Notes: generated from the letters alone by a model not told the origin. DNA of 64,000 nucleotides from an uncultured Bacteroidales bacterium (GCA_944326335.1 CALVDM010000004.1:1-64000); one strand, 5' to 3'; counted from the first letter of the stretch, positions 33,255-43,359 are shown. Made by a program: numbers and translations.

Positions 33255-36200
33255 ATGAACTTTAGAAAATTGCTTTGCGCCCTGACGCTTGCAATGACCG
33301 TGTCCATGATGGCGGCGGCTTCGGCCTTTTCACAGCAGAAGACCGTCAGCGGGACTGTCACTGACGAATCCGGGGAACCGGTTATGGGAGTGGCCGTCAT
33401 CATAAAGAACACGACTGAAGCCACGATGACCGGCTATGACGGGAAGTATGCCATATCCGTCGAGAAAGGGGAAACTCTCCAGTTCTCCTTTCTCGGGATG
33501 GCACCCCGTGAAATCACGGTAGCGGATGCGGATGTCATAGATGTCACCATGTATGCGGACAGGGAAGTTCTGGACGAGGTGCTTGTGGTGGCATACGGCA
33601 CTGCGAAAAAAGAATCGTTCACAGGCTCCGCCGAAACCGTGAAGGGAGACCGGTTCAAAAGCAGGACAACGACAGACATTACCAAAATGATAGACGGACA
33701 GGTGGCCGGAGTCATGGCCACGTCCGGCGGCGGCCAGCCTGGAAGCGGGGCGGAGCTCAGAATCAGGGGATTCGGCTCAATAAATGCTTCGAACGCACCT
33801 CTGATAGTCGTTGACGGGGTGCCTTTTGACGGGGACCTCAACTCCATAAGCAGCAGCGACATAGAATCCATGTCTGTCCTGAAGGACGCATCGGCCGGAG
33901 CCTTGTACGGAGCAAGGGGAGCGAACGGAGTAGTGCTGATAACCACAAAAAGGCAGAACGGGGAGGAAGGCAAACTGAATGTGAACCTGAGCGCGAAGTT
34001 CGGGGTAAGTTCAAGGGCCATTCCGGAATATGAGACCCTGTCCGCGAAGGAGTACATGGAACTTATGTACACGGCTGCATACAACGACCTCGTCTATACC
34101 GAAGGCTACCTCCCGTCCACGGCATCCACGATGGTGACGGACAGGTTGTCAAGGCTCATCCTCGGCACCGACGACATTTACAACATCTATGACAAGCCGG
34201 TGTCCTCCCTGTTCGACAGCAACGGCAAAATCGTGTCCGACGCCAGGATGAAATATGACGAGAACTGGATAGAGGAAGCGGAAGAGCCTTTCCCGACACG
34301 GCAGGAATACCAGATTTCCGTCAACGGCTCAAGCGGGGCGAGCGACTATTACGCATCCCTCAGCTATCTCGACGAGAAAGGCATACTGAAGACCACCGGA
34401 TTCACGAGATACACGATAAGGGCCGGAGCCGACATGTCCCCGAAAAAATGGTTCGACATGGGAGCCAGCATCAACTATTCGCACTCCGACAGCCAGTTCC
34501 TCGGTTCGGACGGCACCACGAACAATACGAACGTCTGGTATTCGGCAATGCTGATGGCTCCGATTTATCCTGTTTACGAGAAGAACCAGGACGGGAGTGA
34601 CGTGCTCGAAGGCGGGGAAAGGGTGTTCGACTACGGGATGTCACGTCCTGCAGGTGCGCAGAACAACCGCAATTCCGTTGCGACACTCTTCGATGATGAC
34701 TATTACACTATCTCCGACAATCTGACGGCCAGGGGGTACGCGGCAGTGTCATGGAAAGGGCTGAAACTCACGAGCAACATCGGGGTGGACAATGTGAATG
34801 CGTACGAATCCACGAATTTCAACAGGCATTCGGGGAACGCGACAGGGACAGGCCGTCTCACCAAGGAAACCGGCAAGATGACCAGCTACACATGGAACCA
34901 GCTCCTGTCATACGACAGGGAGTTCGGAAAACATGCGATAGACGCCATGGCCGGACACGAATTCTATCATTACGAGTACAGGTACCTCATCGGGGAGAGA
35001 ACAGGATTCCCGTTCGACGAATATGACGAACTCGGGATGGGAGCCACCATAGCCGAAGGCAATTCCGCATCAGACAGGTATGCGATAGACTCGTACCTGT
35101 TCAGACTGAACTACAGCTATGCGGACAAATACTATCTGTCCGGGAGTTTCAGGATGGACGCATCCTCACGTTTCAAGAAGGAGAACAGATGGGGAGCGTT
35201 CTGGTCTGTCGGTGCGTCATGGAGGATATCGCAGGAAAATTTCCTCAAGGATGTGGACTGGATAAACAACATGACCATCAAGGCAAGCTACGGGGTTCAG
35301 GGCAATGACAATCTCGGCTCCTACTATGCATGGCAGTCGCTGTACAACATGAACTATCCGAACGGCAGCGAGTCCGGTGCAGTGATAGGGTCCATAGAAA
35401 ACCAGGATGTGACGTGGGAGAAGAACGGCAACCTCAACATCGGGCTTGAATTCCGGCTCCTCGACAGGATTAGCGGGACCATAGAGTGGTATGACAGGAG
35501 GACGGACGACCTGCTGCTGGAGTCGCCGATGGCAATATCCCTCGGCTTCCCCGGCTATTACGACAATGTCGGAAGCATATCCAACAGCGGTTTCGACATC
35601 ACCCTCGGAGCGGACATCATCTCCACACAGGACATGAGATGGAACGTCACCCTCATCGGCTCCACCCTCAGGAACAGGGTGCTCAAGCTCACGGATGACG
35701 GGAAGGACATAGTGAACGGTGTGTACATAATCAGGGAGGGAGAAGAGATAAATTCATTCTACATGGCCAAAAGTGCCGGAGTCGACCCTGCAACCGGAGA
35801 GCAGCTGTACTGGGCATACAAAAAGGATGCGGACGGCAACATGGTGGAAGGAAGCGAATATGTCACGAGCAACGCCACCACCGCCGCCAGCTGCAAATAC
35901 CTGCTCGGAAGCCGCATACCGGACCTGTACGGCTCCATCTCCACCTCCTTCAGATACCGGAACTTCGACCTGAGCCTGCTTTTCACATATTCAATCGGCG
36001 GCAAGGTCTACGACTCCATATACAATTCGCTTATGGAGCCTGCATTCGTGGGACAGACATACCACAGGAATGTGCTCAGGGCATGGACCGGAGCAGGACA
36101 GGTGACGGATGTGCCGAAAGTGACTACAAACGCCACCACCCAGATTTCCGACAGGTTCCTCATCGATGCATCGTACTTCGGGGTCAAGAACATATCCATC

Positions 36201-36392
36201 GGATACAATTTTCCGGAGAAATGGATGGAGAAACTCAGGATGAATTCCATGAGGATATATCTGACGGCTGACAGCCCGTGGCTGTTCACGCATCTGAAAG
36301 GGATGAACCCGCAGTCCAGCTTCACAGGCTCCACCAGCTACTCATACACCCCAAACAGGACTTTTTCCATAGGACTGGACCTGAGTTTCTGA
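33255..36392 (+). CDS. SusC/RagA-family TonB-linked outer membrane receptor
   Basis: The 1045-residue receptor has a signal peptide ending near AFSQQ. A carboxypeptidase-D regulatory-like domain (about 27-105) contains GTVTDESGEPVMGVAVI and is followed by the TonB-box-like DEVLVVAYGTAKKESFTGS. The plug contains IDGQVAGVM, LRIRGFGSINASNAPLIVVDGVPFDGD and VLKDASAGALYGARGANGV, all family hallmarks. The remainder is a 22-strand barrel ending in phenylalanine. With SusD it imports a bulky nutrient by TonB energy. No glycoside hydrolase lies in the operon, so the cargo may not be a polysaccharide. Confidence 0.96.
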   Translation: MNFRKLLCALTLAMTVSMMAAASAFSQQKTVSGTVTDESGEPVMGVAVIIKNTTEATMTGYDGKYAISVEKGETLQFSFLGMAPREITVADADVIDVTMYADREVLDEVLVVAYGTAKKESFTGSAETVKGDRFKSRTTTDITKMIDGQVAGVMATSGGGQPGSGAELRIRGFGSINASNAPLIVVDGVPFDGDLNSISSSDIESMSVLKDASAGALYGARGANGVVLITTKRQNGEEGKLNVNLSAKFGVSSRAIPEYETLSAKEYMELMYTAAYNDLVYTEGYLPSTASTMVTDRLSRLILGTDDIYNIYDKPVSSLFDSNGKIVSDARMKYDENWIEEAEEPFPTRQEYQISVNGSSGASDYYASLSYLDEKGILKTTGFTRYTIRAGADMSPKKWFDMGASINYSHSDSQFLGSDGTTNNTNVWYSAMLMAPIYPVYEKNQDGSDVLEGGERVFDYGMSRPAGAQNNRNSVATLFDDDYYTISDNLTARGYAAVSWKGLKLTSNIGVDNVNAYESTNFNRHSGNATGTGRLTKETGKMTSYTWNQLLSYDREFGKHAIDAMAGHEFYHYEYRYLIGERTGFPFDEYDELGMGATIAEGNSASDRYAIDSYLFRLNYSYADKYYLSGSFRMDASSRFKKENRWGAFWSVGASWRISQENFLKDVDWINNMTIKASYGVQGNDNLGSYYAWQSLYNMNYPNGSESGAVIGSIENQDVTWEKNGNLNIGLEFRLLDRISGTIEWYDRRTDDLLLESPMAISLGFPGYYDNVGSISNSGFDITLGADIISTQDMRWNVTLIGSTLRNRVLKLTDDGKDIVNGVYIIREGEEINSFYMAKSAGVDPATGEQLYWAYKKDADGNMVEGSEYVTSNATTAASCKYLLGSRIPDLYGSISTSFRYRNFDLSLLFTYSIGGKVYDSIYNSLMEPAFVGQTYHRNVLRAWTGAGQVTDVPKVTTNATTQISDRFLIDASYFGVKNISIGYNFPEKWMEKLRMNSMRIYLTADSPWLFTHLKGMNPQSSFTGSTSYSYTPNRTFSIGLDLSF

Positions 36393-36423
36393 ACACCGTG
36401 ACAATAATGACCGACACAAGGAG

Positions 36424-38067
36424 ATGAAGAATATTTTAAGGAAAATAATTTGCATATCCGCCATAACCGTGGCGGCAGGATGTTCGGAACTCATGGAGAC
36501 GAGCCCGTCCAACGAAGTGGACAAAGGGCTTATCCTCAGCGACGTCGATGCCGTGAAGGTGGCAATGAACGGGGTCTATTCCACAATGTACAACAGGATA
36601 GACTTCGTCACTGCCAACGCTCACCAATGTTTCGGAAACATGGCGGTGACACTGGCCGCCGACCTGATGGGGGAAGACATGATTCAGACTGCCGAGGGTG
36701 CAGGATGGTTCTGGAAAGACTACAACTACGACACGAGGGTCAGATACACAAGCCTCATACAGCGGTGCTATTTCACATGGAAATATTTCTATGAAATAAT
36801 AAGTAATGTGAACTACATACTGTCCGTGGAGTCCACTGTCACCGGGGACGAGGACCAGATAAAGTATGTGATGGCACAAGCCTATGCAGCGCGTGCTTTC
36901 GCCTATTTCATGCTGATTCAGTCATTCCAGCAGACATACAAGGGGCACGAGACCCTGCCGGGAGTCCCGGTCTACACAGAGCCCACCACGAGCACATCGG
37001 AAGGCAAAGGCCGGGGCACTGTCGAAGACGTCTACGTACAGATAAACAACGACCTCGAGGATGCCCTGTCCAGATTCAGCAGCTGCGGAATCGAGCAGGA
37101 GAACATCACGAATCTCGACTACTACGCAACCTGCCTCCTGAAAGCCAGGGTGGCACTTGTGCAGAACGAGTGGGAAACTGCAGCCCAGGCCGCGGAAGAA
37201 GCCATGAAGAAACCGGGCTGCAGCCTGCTGAGCCGGGAAGAGGCGACAGTGACAAAGGGCACATTCGACAACAGCACCAAGGAGTGGACTACAGGCAAGA
37301 CACCGTTCAACTCGGTGGCATCGAGTTCCGTGATGTGGGGTGCGGAAATACTGTCGGAGCAGTCGTCGGTGTTCGCTTCATTCTTCTCCCAGATGGATGC
37401 CTGCACGGACGTGTACTACGCGGCGGAAGCCCCGAAATGCATAAGCAACTGGCTTTACAGCCAGATTCCGGACACCGACATACGTAAAGGCTGGTGGAAC
37501 GGGGACATCGGCATTCCGGCAGAAGACTGGAGCTACGGGGCGAACATAGACTACAACCAGCACAAGTTCCAATGGAAAGACCAGAACGCCCATACCGGAG
37601 ACTACATATTCATGAGGCTGGAAGAAGCCTATCTCATCAGGGCCGAAGCATTGTGCAGGATGGGGCCGCAGTACGAGTCTGAAGCCCGGAAGATGCTCAT
37701 GGAAATAGGCTCGAGACGCGACACCGGATACGAGGAGCGGATAAAGGACCTCACCGGGTCGGAGCAGACATTCGGCTCTGTCGGAGAGGTGAAGACTCTG
37801 CTCGACGAGATACTGCTCCAGAGGAGGATAGAGCTATGGGGAGAGACAGGCCGCATATTCGACATACTGAGGCTTGCAAAAGGCTGGACAAGGTACTGGG
37901 AAGTGAACGGGATGAAGACGAACCACAACAACTATCTCAGCAAATATGCCGAATATCTGAATTTTCCGGCCGACTACCTCGAGTGCATACTCATGATTCC
38001 GCAGACTGAAATTGACAATAATCCATGCATATCGGATTCAGACCAGAATCCATACATACAGCAATGA
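36424..38067 (+). CDS. RagB/SusD-family nutrient-binding lipoprotein
   Basis: The 547-residue lipoprotein has a short signal with lipobox VAAGC (about Cys20). SusD-type helical TPR elements follow (YVMAQAYAARAFAYFMLIQSFQQTYKG), and the C-terminal half holds IFMRLEEAYLIRAEALCRMG and ILLQRRIELWGETGRIFDILRLAKGW, both typical of the family. It lies on the cell surface and closes the SusC channel like a lid. It follows susC by 31 bases and overlaps the DUF4843 gene by four (ATGA). Substrate is unknown. Confidence 0.95.
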   Translation: MKNILRKIICISAITVAAGCSELMETSPSNEVDKGLILSDVDAVKVAMNGVYSTMYNRIDFVTANAHQCFGNMAVTLAADLMGEDMIQTAEGAGWFWKDYNYDTRVRYTSLIQRCYFTWKYFYEIISNVNYILSVESTVTGDEDQIKYVMAQAYAARAFAYFMLIQSFQQTYKGHETLPGVPVYTEPTTSTSEGKGRGTVEDVYVQINNDLEDALSRFSSCGIEQENITNLDYYATCLLKARVALVQNEWETAAQAAEEAMKKPGCSLLSREEATVTKGTFDNSTKEWTTGKTPFNSVASSSVMWGAEILSEQSSVFASFFSQMDACTDVYYAAEAPKCISNWLYSQIPDTDIRKGWWNGDIGIPAEDWSYGANIDYNQHKFQWKDQNAHTGDYIFMRLEEAYLIRAEALCRMGPQYESEARKMLMEIGSRRDTGYEERIKDLTGSEQTFGSVGEVKTLLDEILLQRRIELWGETGRIFDILRLAKGWTRYWEVNGMKTNHNNYLSKYAEYLNFPADYLECILMIPQTEIDNNPCISDSDQNPYIQQ

Positions 38068-38981
38068 CGACGATGAGAATACTTCCGTTTATTTTTACGG
38101 TCACTGTCCCGCTGCTTGCAGGATGCGGCCAGGATGTGAAGACTGCCATATACGAAGGTGAATCAGGGTTCGGATTCGCGGCGAACGTACTTAATGTGGA
38201 AGTGAGCGATGAAGACATGAACAGGATAAGCGTCCCGATATACCGGGGTTCCGAAGAATACGACATGGTGGGAATCGGATTCGAATACGACATATCCGCT
38301 TCCGGTTCCTCCGAGCCCGAATGGGCGGACGAAGACCCTGACGGAGTGTTTTCACTGACCACGTCCAACGTGATATTCGCCGACGGTGCAAATACGGCAT
38401 ACGCACTCGTCAGGTTCAACGACATAGACAAGCTCGGAGTGACCGACAAGTACCGCATAAGGCTCACGCTCAAGAACGATGTCAGCCCGTCCGGAAGGAG
38501 CCAGGTGATAATGACAGTCAGCAGGAAACTGACATTCAACCTTATCGGCACATGCGACTACTTCGACATCTGCATGTTCGAGAAATCATACCGGAGCAAG
38601 ATATACAAGGCTGAAGAAGCTGAAATCTACCGGGTTGAAGACCCCTATTCCGAAGGCCTGATGAACGAGGAGTACGCAGCCAACGGCTGGATGGGCACAC
38701 CGTCCGAATTTGTGGAATTTTCCGTCGATGACGAAGGATACATAACATACGAGCCGTTCTGTACGGGAATGCTGGTGGAAGGAGTCAACCGCACATACTG
38801 CTACTATCCGAGCACATACGTCTGGGGAAAGGATTTCTCGGAATTCGACAAGGAGAACAAGAAGATCTCTGACACTGAATTCCAGCTGTACCCGGTCTAC
38901 TGCCTGCCGGACTTCCAGTACGGATTCCTTAACGACGGGGCCTATCCCATAACCGTGGAAATTATCGAAGACCTCAGATAA
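38064..38981 (+). CDS. DUF4843-type surface lipoprotein
   Basis: The 305-residue lipoprotein begins MTTMRILPFIF with lipobox LLAGCG. The beta-rich N-terminal half (GFGFAANVLNVEVSDEDMNRISVPIYRGS, VRFNDIDKLG, KYRIRLTLKND) matches the DUF4843 pattern found immediately downstream of many SusCD pairs. The C-terminal half is less conserved. It probably binds ligand on the surface. Its ATG overlaps the susD stop codon; a longer start at 38025 is rejected for lack of a signal sequence. A strong terminator follows at 39011. Confidence 0.8.
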   Translation: MTTMRILPFIFTVTVPLLAGCGQDVKTAIYEGESGFGFAANVLNVEVSDEDMNRISVPIYRGSEEYDMVGIGFEYDISASGSSEPEWADEDPDGVFSLTTSNVIFADGANTAYALVRFNDIDKLGVTDKYRIRLTLKNDVSPSGRSQVIMTVSRKLTFNLIGTCDYFDICMFEKSYRSKIYKAEEAEIYRVEDPYSEGLMNEEYAANGWMGTPSEFVEFSVDDEGYITYEPFCTGMLVEGVNRTYCYYPSTYVWGKDFSEFDKENKKISDTEFQLYPVYCLPDFQYGFLNDGAYPITVEIIEDLR

Positions 38982-39010
38982 ATTCACGGGATTCGCGATA
39001 TTTTACTATC

Positions 39011-39053
39011 TTTAGAAGTTGTTCCGGCATTCGGGACGGCTTCTAAATTTTTT
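39011..39053 (+). terminator. Intrinsic terminator of the SusCD operon
   Basis: TTTAGAAG (39011-39018) pairs with CTTCTAAA (39040-39047), with a further inner GTTCC/GGGAC pairing, followed by six T residues (39048-39053). It ends just before the aminopeptidase start at 39059, so that gene must rely on a promoter upstream of or within the hairpin. Confidence 0.8.
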
Positions 39054-39058
39054 ATGGG

Positions 39059-40498
39059 ATGTTTGGAAAGGAAATATATTCGGAAAGGAGGAAAAGACTT
39101 CTCGGACTGATGAGCGGGACAGCCGCCGAAGGCAGCAGGGGCATAGCGATATTTCTCGGCAATGCGGATGCGCCGCAGAACTACAGAGGCAACGACTACA
39201 AATTCAGGCAGGAAAGTTCGTTCCTGTACTTCTGGGGAATAGACGAACCGAGGTTCGCCGCAATACTCGACCTCGACAGCGGAGAGGAGACTCTGTACGG
39301 TGACGATGTGGACATAGACGACATCATCTGGATGGGTCCGCAGCCATCGGCAGCCTCCAAGGGGGAGCGCATCGGAGCGGGACGCACGGCCCCGTACCGG
39401 GATTTCTTCGAAGCCGCAGGAAGGGCGAAATCCGCAGGAAGGCCTGTACACTTCCTCCCGACATCGAGATACTACAACACGATGACTCTGGCGGGACTGC
39501 TCGGATGCCGGTACGAAGACGTCCGCGAGACTGCCGACATAAATGAAGGCAGGATATGCGCTTCGCTCGCCCTCACCAGAGCCGTAATCTCGATGAGGCT
39601 GATAAAGGAAGCCTGCGAGATAGAGGAAATCGACAAGGCCTGCGAGATAGGCTATCTGATGCACACTGCGGCAAGGCAGGCCTGCAAACCCGGCGTAAGG
39701 GAGCAGGACATTGTAGGCATAATGGAGGGGGTGACAATTTCCAAAGGCTGGGGAGTCTCCTTCACGACCATACTGTCGCAGAACGGGGAAACCCTGCATA
39801 ACCACTCGCACAACCAGACGATAACCCCCGGAAGAATGCTGCTGATTGACGCGGGTGCGGAAAGCAACACTCACTACGCCTCGGACTTCACGAGGACGCT
39901 GCCTTGCGGCGGACGCTTCACAAGCAGGCAGAGGGACATATACGACATCGTCGCAAGATGCAATGAACTTGCATACAACCTTGCAGCCCCTGGCATCCCG
40001 TACAGGGAGGTACACCTGGCCGTAGCGGCAAGCATGCTTGACGGGCTTAAAGGGCTCGGCCTCGTGACCGGACACATTGAAGACATGGTGAACGAGGGAA
40101 TAGCCGGCCTGTTCATGCCACACGGTCTCGGGCACAACATGGGAATCGACGTGCATGACATGGAGGACCTCGGTGAAGACCTTGTCGGCTATGACGACGA
40201 CCAGACACGCTCGCCGCAGCTCGGACTCGGCTCGCTCAGGATGGCGCGCAGGCTCAGGCCCGGACATGTGATTACAGACGAGCCCGGAATCTACTTCATC
40301 CCGGCACTCATAAGGAAATGGAAGGAAGAAGGCAAGGGAAAAGGCATGGTCAACTATGCTGCCCTCGAGGGATATTACGATTTCGGGGGGATAAGGCTTG
40401 AAGACGACCTGCTCATAACGGAAGACGGATGCCGCAGGCTCGGGCCGCACAGGCTCCCTATCGAAGCCGATGATGTGGAAGCCGCAATGGCAATCTGA
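39059..40498 (+). CDS. pepP: Xaa-Pro aminopeptidase (M24B, aminopeptidase P)
   Basis: The 479-residue protein has the N-terminal creatinase-like domain (about 1-175) and the pita-bread catalytic domain. Metal ligands are seen in LLIDAGAESNTHYASDFTRTLP (two Asp), MPHGLGHNMGIDVHD (His), ITDEPGIYF (Glu) and GGIRLEDDLLI (Glu). The enzyme removes an N-terminal residue before proline. No signal peptide is seen, so it acts in the cytoplasm on imported or turned-over peptides. It follows the SusCD operon, but the terminator in between argues for separate transcription. Confidence 0.94.
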   Translation: MFGKEIYSERRKRLLGLMSGTAAEGSRGIAIFLGNADAPQNYRGNDYKFRQESSFLYFWGIDEPRFAAILDLDSGEETLYGDDVDIDDIIWMGPQPSAASKGERIGAGRTAPYRDFFEAAGRAKSAGRPVHFLPTSRYYNTMTLAGLLGCRYEDVRETADINEGRICASLALTRAVISMRLIKEACEIEEIDKACEIGYLMHTAARQACKPGVREQDIVGIMEGVTISKGWGVSFTTILSQNGETLHNHSHNQTITPGRMLLIDAGAESNTHYASDFTRTLPCGGRFTSRQRDIYDIVARCNELAYNLAAPGIPYREVHLAVAASMLDGLKGLGLVTGHIEDMVNEGIAGLFMPHGLGHNMGIDVHDMEDLGEDLVGYDDDQTRSPQLGLGSLRMARRLRPGHVITDEPGIYFIPALIRKWKEEGKGKGMVNYAALEGYYDFGGIRLEDDLLITEDGCRRLGPHRLPIEADDVEAAMAI

Positions 40499-40520
40499 AC
40501 ACCCTGTAAAATTTCATGAC

Positions 40521-41015
40521 ATGATGGATGTAGTAATAGCGATACTGGCGGTTCTCGCAGGTATCGTCGGCATACTCGGAAGCATACTTCCTGCACTTCC
40601 CGGACCTCCGCTAAGCTGGCTCGGCATGCTTCTGCTCTATTTCTGGGGAGGGACCGACGGCAAGGGAGAAGAAATGTCCCTGACTGTACTGCTCACGATG
40701 CTCGGTGTCACCATCGTGGTGAGCATCCTCGACTATCTCGTACCTTCGTATTTCACAAAGGTTACGGGGGGCTCCAAGGCCGCAGGCAGGGGGGCATTGA
40801 TTGGAATGCTCGTGGGCATATTCATATTCCCGCCATGGGGAATGATAGTGTTCTCTCTCCTCGGGGCATTCCTTGCAGAACTGATATTCAAGAAGAAAAG
40901 GAGCACGGAGGCGTTGAATGCCGCCCTCGGCTCCTTCATAGGCTTCATCTTCGGCACAGGCATGAAACTCGCCGCCTGCGGAGTGATGATGTACTACATA
41001 ATAGTCTATCTCTGA
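40521..41015 (+). CDS. DUF456 membrane protein
   Basis: The 164-residue protein is mostly hydrophobic, with four or five membrane segments. The glycine-rich duplicated pattern GIVGILGSILPALPGPPLSWLGMLLLYFW and AAGRGALIGMLVGIFIFPPWGMIVFSLLGAFLAE is typical of DUF456. Function is unknown. The ATG at 40521 is preferred over an upstream one at 40470 that lies inside pepP. It lies 22 bases after pepP and is probably cotranscribed with it. Confidence 0.85.
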   Translation: MMDVVIAILAVLAGIVGILGSILPALPGPPLSWLGMLLLYFWGGTDGKGEEMSLTVLLTMLGVTIVVSILDYLVPSYFTKVTGGSKAAGRGALIGMLVGIFIFPPWGMIVFSLLGAFLAELIFKKKRSTEALNAALGSFIGFIFGTGMKLAACGVMMYYIIVYL

Positions 41016-41032
41016 TTCCGCCCCGGGAGAAT

Positions 41033-42037
41033 CTATCTCTCCGGAAGGAATCCTTTCGAAACAAGATACTGTGCAATCTGCACGGCATTGGTTGCAGCTC
41101 CCTTGCGCAGATTGTCGGCCACGCACCAGAGGTTGAGACCGTATTTCACGGTCGTGTCGCGGCGGATGCGGCCGACGAACACGTCATCCTTGCCCCATGC
41201 GAAAACAGGCATCGGGTAGATGTTCCTGGACGGGTCGTCCTGAAGGACGCAGCCAGGGGTTCCGGCTATAATCCTGCGGACATCCTCGAGGGTGAAATCG
41301 TTTTCGAACTCGACATTCACGGACTCGGAATGTCCCCCCTTCACAGGGACGCGGACTGTGGTGGCTGAAACCAGGATGTTCTCATCGAGAATCTTGTGGG
41401 TCTCGTTCACCATCTTCATCTCCTCCTTCGTGTAACCGTTGTCGAGGAACGAATCTATGTGAGGAAGGATGTTCTGGTCGATAGGATAAGGATAGACGGC
41501 CGGGTATTCTCCCCACTTCCTGCCAGCCCTCTCGGCCTCCATCTGGTCGAGAGCCTTGTAGCCTGTCCCCGTCACCGACTGATATGTGGACACCACTATC
41601 CTCCTGATGCGGTAGGCCCTGTGGAGAGGGGCGAGAGGCATGAGCATCTGGATAGTCGAACAGTTGGGGTTCGCTATGATATAATCGTCGGCAGTGATGG
41701 CATCGCCGTTGATTTCCGGCACCACGAGTTTCTTTGTCGGGTCCATCCTCCAGCAGGAGGAATTGTCCACCACGCGGCATCCTGCCTCTGCAAATTCAGG
41801 GGCAAGTTCACGGGAAACGGAAGCCCCCGCGGAAAAGAGGGCGAGCTCCGGACGGGCCGCTATGGCATCTTCGGCACTGATGACCGGCCATTCCCTGCCA
41901 CGGAATGTCACTTTTCGTCCCACTGACTTCGAGGAAGCCACGGGGAGGAGTTCTGTTACAGGGAAGTCGCGTTCTGCAAGCACTTCCAGCATTCTTGTGC
42001 CAACGAGTCCTGTGGCACCTACTACAGCTACTTTCAT
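41033..42037 (-). CDS. asd: Aspartate-semialdehyde dehydrogenase
   Basis: The 334-residue protein starts MKVAVVGATGLVGTRMLEVL, the NADP-binding fold. The catalytic cysteine is Cys126 in ANPNCSTIQ, and the histidine base is in VPVKGGHSESVNVEF. The enzyme reduces aspartyl phosphate to aspartate semialdehyde, which feeds homoserine and the methionine and threonine branches as well as lysine. It lies 29 bases after metY on the same strand, so aspartate entry and the direct sulfhydrylation route are in one operon. Confidence 0.96.
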   Translation of the reverse strand: MKVAVVGATGLVGTRMLEVLAERDFPVTELLPVASSKSVGRKVTFRGREWPVISAEDAIAARPELALFSAGASVSRELAPEFAEAGCRVVDNSSCWRMDPTKKLVVPEINGDAITADDYIIANPNCSTIQMLMPLAPLHRAYRIRRIVVSTYQSVTGTGYKALDQMEAERAGRKWGEYPAVYPYPIDQNILPHIDSFLDNGYTKEEMKMVNETHKILDENILVSATTVRVPVKGGHSESVNVEFENDFTLEDVRRIIAGTPGCVLQDDPSRNIYPMPVFAWGKDDVFVGRIRRDTTVKYGLNLWCVADNLRKGAATNAVQIAQYLVSKGFLPER

Positions 42038-42066
42038 CGCAAAATATCTTTAAGTTCGTTTCTCAA

Positions 42067-43341
42067 TCATTTCAATGCTGCATCGAGGTCGGCAATCAAA
42101 TCTTCGAGAGTCTCTGTCCCGACGGAAAGCCTCAACAGGTCAGGATAAACTCCGGAAGCCTCCTGCTCCGCAGGGCTCAGCTGCGAGTGGGTCGTCGATG
42201 CCGGGTGCACTATGAGCGATTTGGAATCCCCGACGCTGCTCACATGGAGAATCAGCTCCAGCTTGCCCACAAGGGCCGCCGCCGCATCGAAGCCGCCTTT
42301 CACCCGGAATGTCAGGACCGCACCGAACCCGTGCCTCAGATACTTCCTTGCAAGAGCGTGGTAAGGGTTGTCAGGAAGTCCGGTATAGCTTACGCTCCCG
42401 ACGGCAGGATGCCCGTCCAGGAACTCCGCTATAGCAAGGGCATTCGAGCAGCACCGTTCGGCCCTCAGGGACAGGGTCTCGAGACCCTGCAGCATCAGGA
42501 AGGAATTGAACGGAGAGGCGGATGCCCCTATGTTCCTCAGGCCGTCCACCCTCACGCGTCCCGCAAAGGCGGCATTCCCGAAGACTTCCTTGTAGACAAG
42601 GCCGTGATAGCTTTCCGAAGGGGATGCCAGAAGCGGATACTTCTCGGGAGTCCAGTCGAACTTTCCGCGGTCGACCACCACGCCGCCGAGTGCAGTACCG
42701 TGGCCGCATATCCACTTTGTCGTGGAATGCACGGACACGTCCGCGCCCCAGTCGAACGGGCGGAAGATATAGCCTCCGCAGCCGAACGTGTTGTCGACGA
42801 TGACGCATACGCCTTTCCGGTGAGCCATCTCCGTTATCGGCTCGAAATCCGGCACATTGAAGGCAGGGTTCCCGAGAATCTCGAGGTACACCGCCTTGGT
42901 GCGGCCGTCAATCAGCTTCTCCAGGTCTTCCACACGGTCGCTCGGAGCGAACCTGACCTCGATACCCATATCCCTCAGCGTTATCTCGAACATGGTGTAT
43001 GTCCCCCCGTAAAGGAACGGAGAAGTCACGATGTTGTCCCCGGGACCGCAGATGTTGGTCACCGCCAGGAAGATGGCGGAAGTTCCGGACGCCGTGGCCA
43101 CTGCGGCCACTCCCCCTTCGAGGGCGGCCATCCTTTTCTCGAACACATCGTTGGTGGTGTTGTTCAGCCTCGTATAGATGTTCCCTTCGCGTCTCAGGGC
43201 AAAAAGGTCTGCGCCGTACTGCATGTCGTCAAAGACGTATGCCGTGGTCTGGTATATTGGCACTGCAGTAGCCTTGGAGACAGGGTCTATCTCCTGTCCG
43301 GCCCTGAGCTGCAATGTCTCGAATCCATATTTCTTTTCCAT
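42067..43341 (-). CDS. metY: O-acetylhomoserine aminocarboxypropyltransferase (sulfhydrylase)
   Basis: The 424-residue PLP enzyme of the Cys/Met metabolism family starts with YGFETLQLRAGQEIDPVSKATAVPIYQTTAYVF, as in MetY. The PLP lysine is Lys209 in SVHSTTKW, and VIVDNTFGCGGY marks the cofactor aspartate. The length and the GTALGGVVVDRGKFDW segment fit the O-acetylhomoserine type rather than cystathionine synthase. It makes homocysteine directly from O-acetylhomoserine and sulfide. It is preceded by metX, the enzyme that makes its substrate, with an 18-base gap. Confidence 0.94.
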   Translation of the reverse strand: MEKKYGFETLQLRAGQEIDPVSKATAVPIYQTTAYVFDDMQYGADLFALRREGNIYTRLNNTTNDVFEKRMAALEGGVAAVATASGTSAIFLAVTNICGPGDNIVTSPFLYGGTYTMFEITLRDMGIEVRFAPSDRVEDLEKLIDGRTKAVYLEILGNPAFNVPDFEPITEMAHRKGVCVIVDNTFGCGGYIFRPFDWGADVSVHSTTKWICGHGTALGGVVVDRGKFDWTPEKYPLLASPSESYHGLVYKEVFGNAAFAGRVRVDGLRNIGASASPFNSFLMLQGLETLSLRAERCCSNALAIAEFLDGHPAVGSVSYTGLPDNPYHALARKYLRHGFGAVLTFRVKGGFDAAAALVGKLELILHVSSVGDSKSLIVHPASTTHSQLSPAEQEASGVYPDLLRLSVGTETLEDLIADLDAALK

Positions 43342-43359
43342 AAGATATTATCAGTCTAA

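Noticed and set aside
38984..40450. A 488-codon open frame on the minus strand
   Set aside because: It is antisense to pepP, which has all metal ligands. The frame shows no fold-like pattern.
40384..40795. Further poly-G phase-variation sites
   Set aside because: The G runs at 40385-40390, 40766-40771 and 40789-40794 are only six bases long, too short to expect frequent slippage.
41905..43359. A 484-codon open frame on the plus strand
   Set aside because: It is antisense to metY and asd, which are unambiguous.
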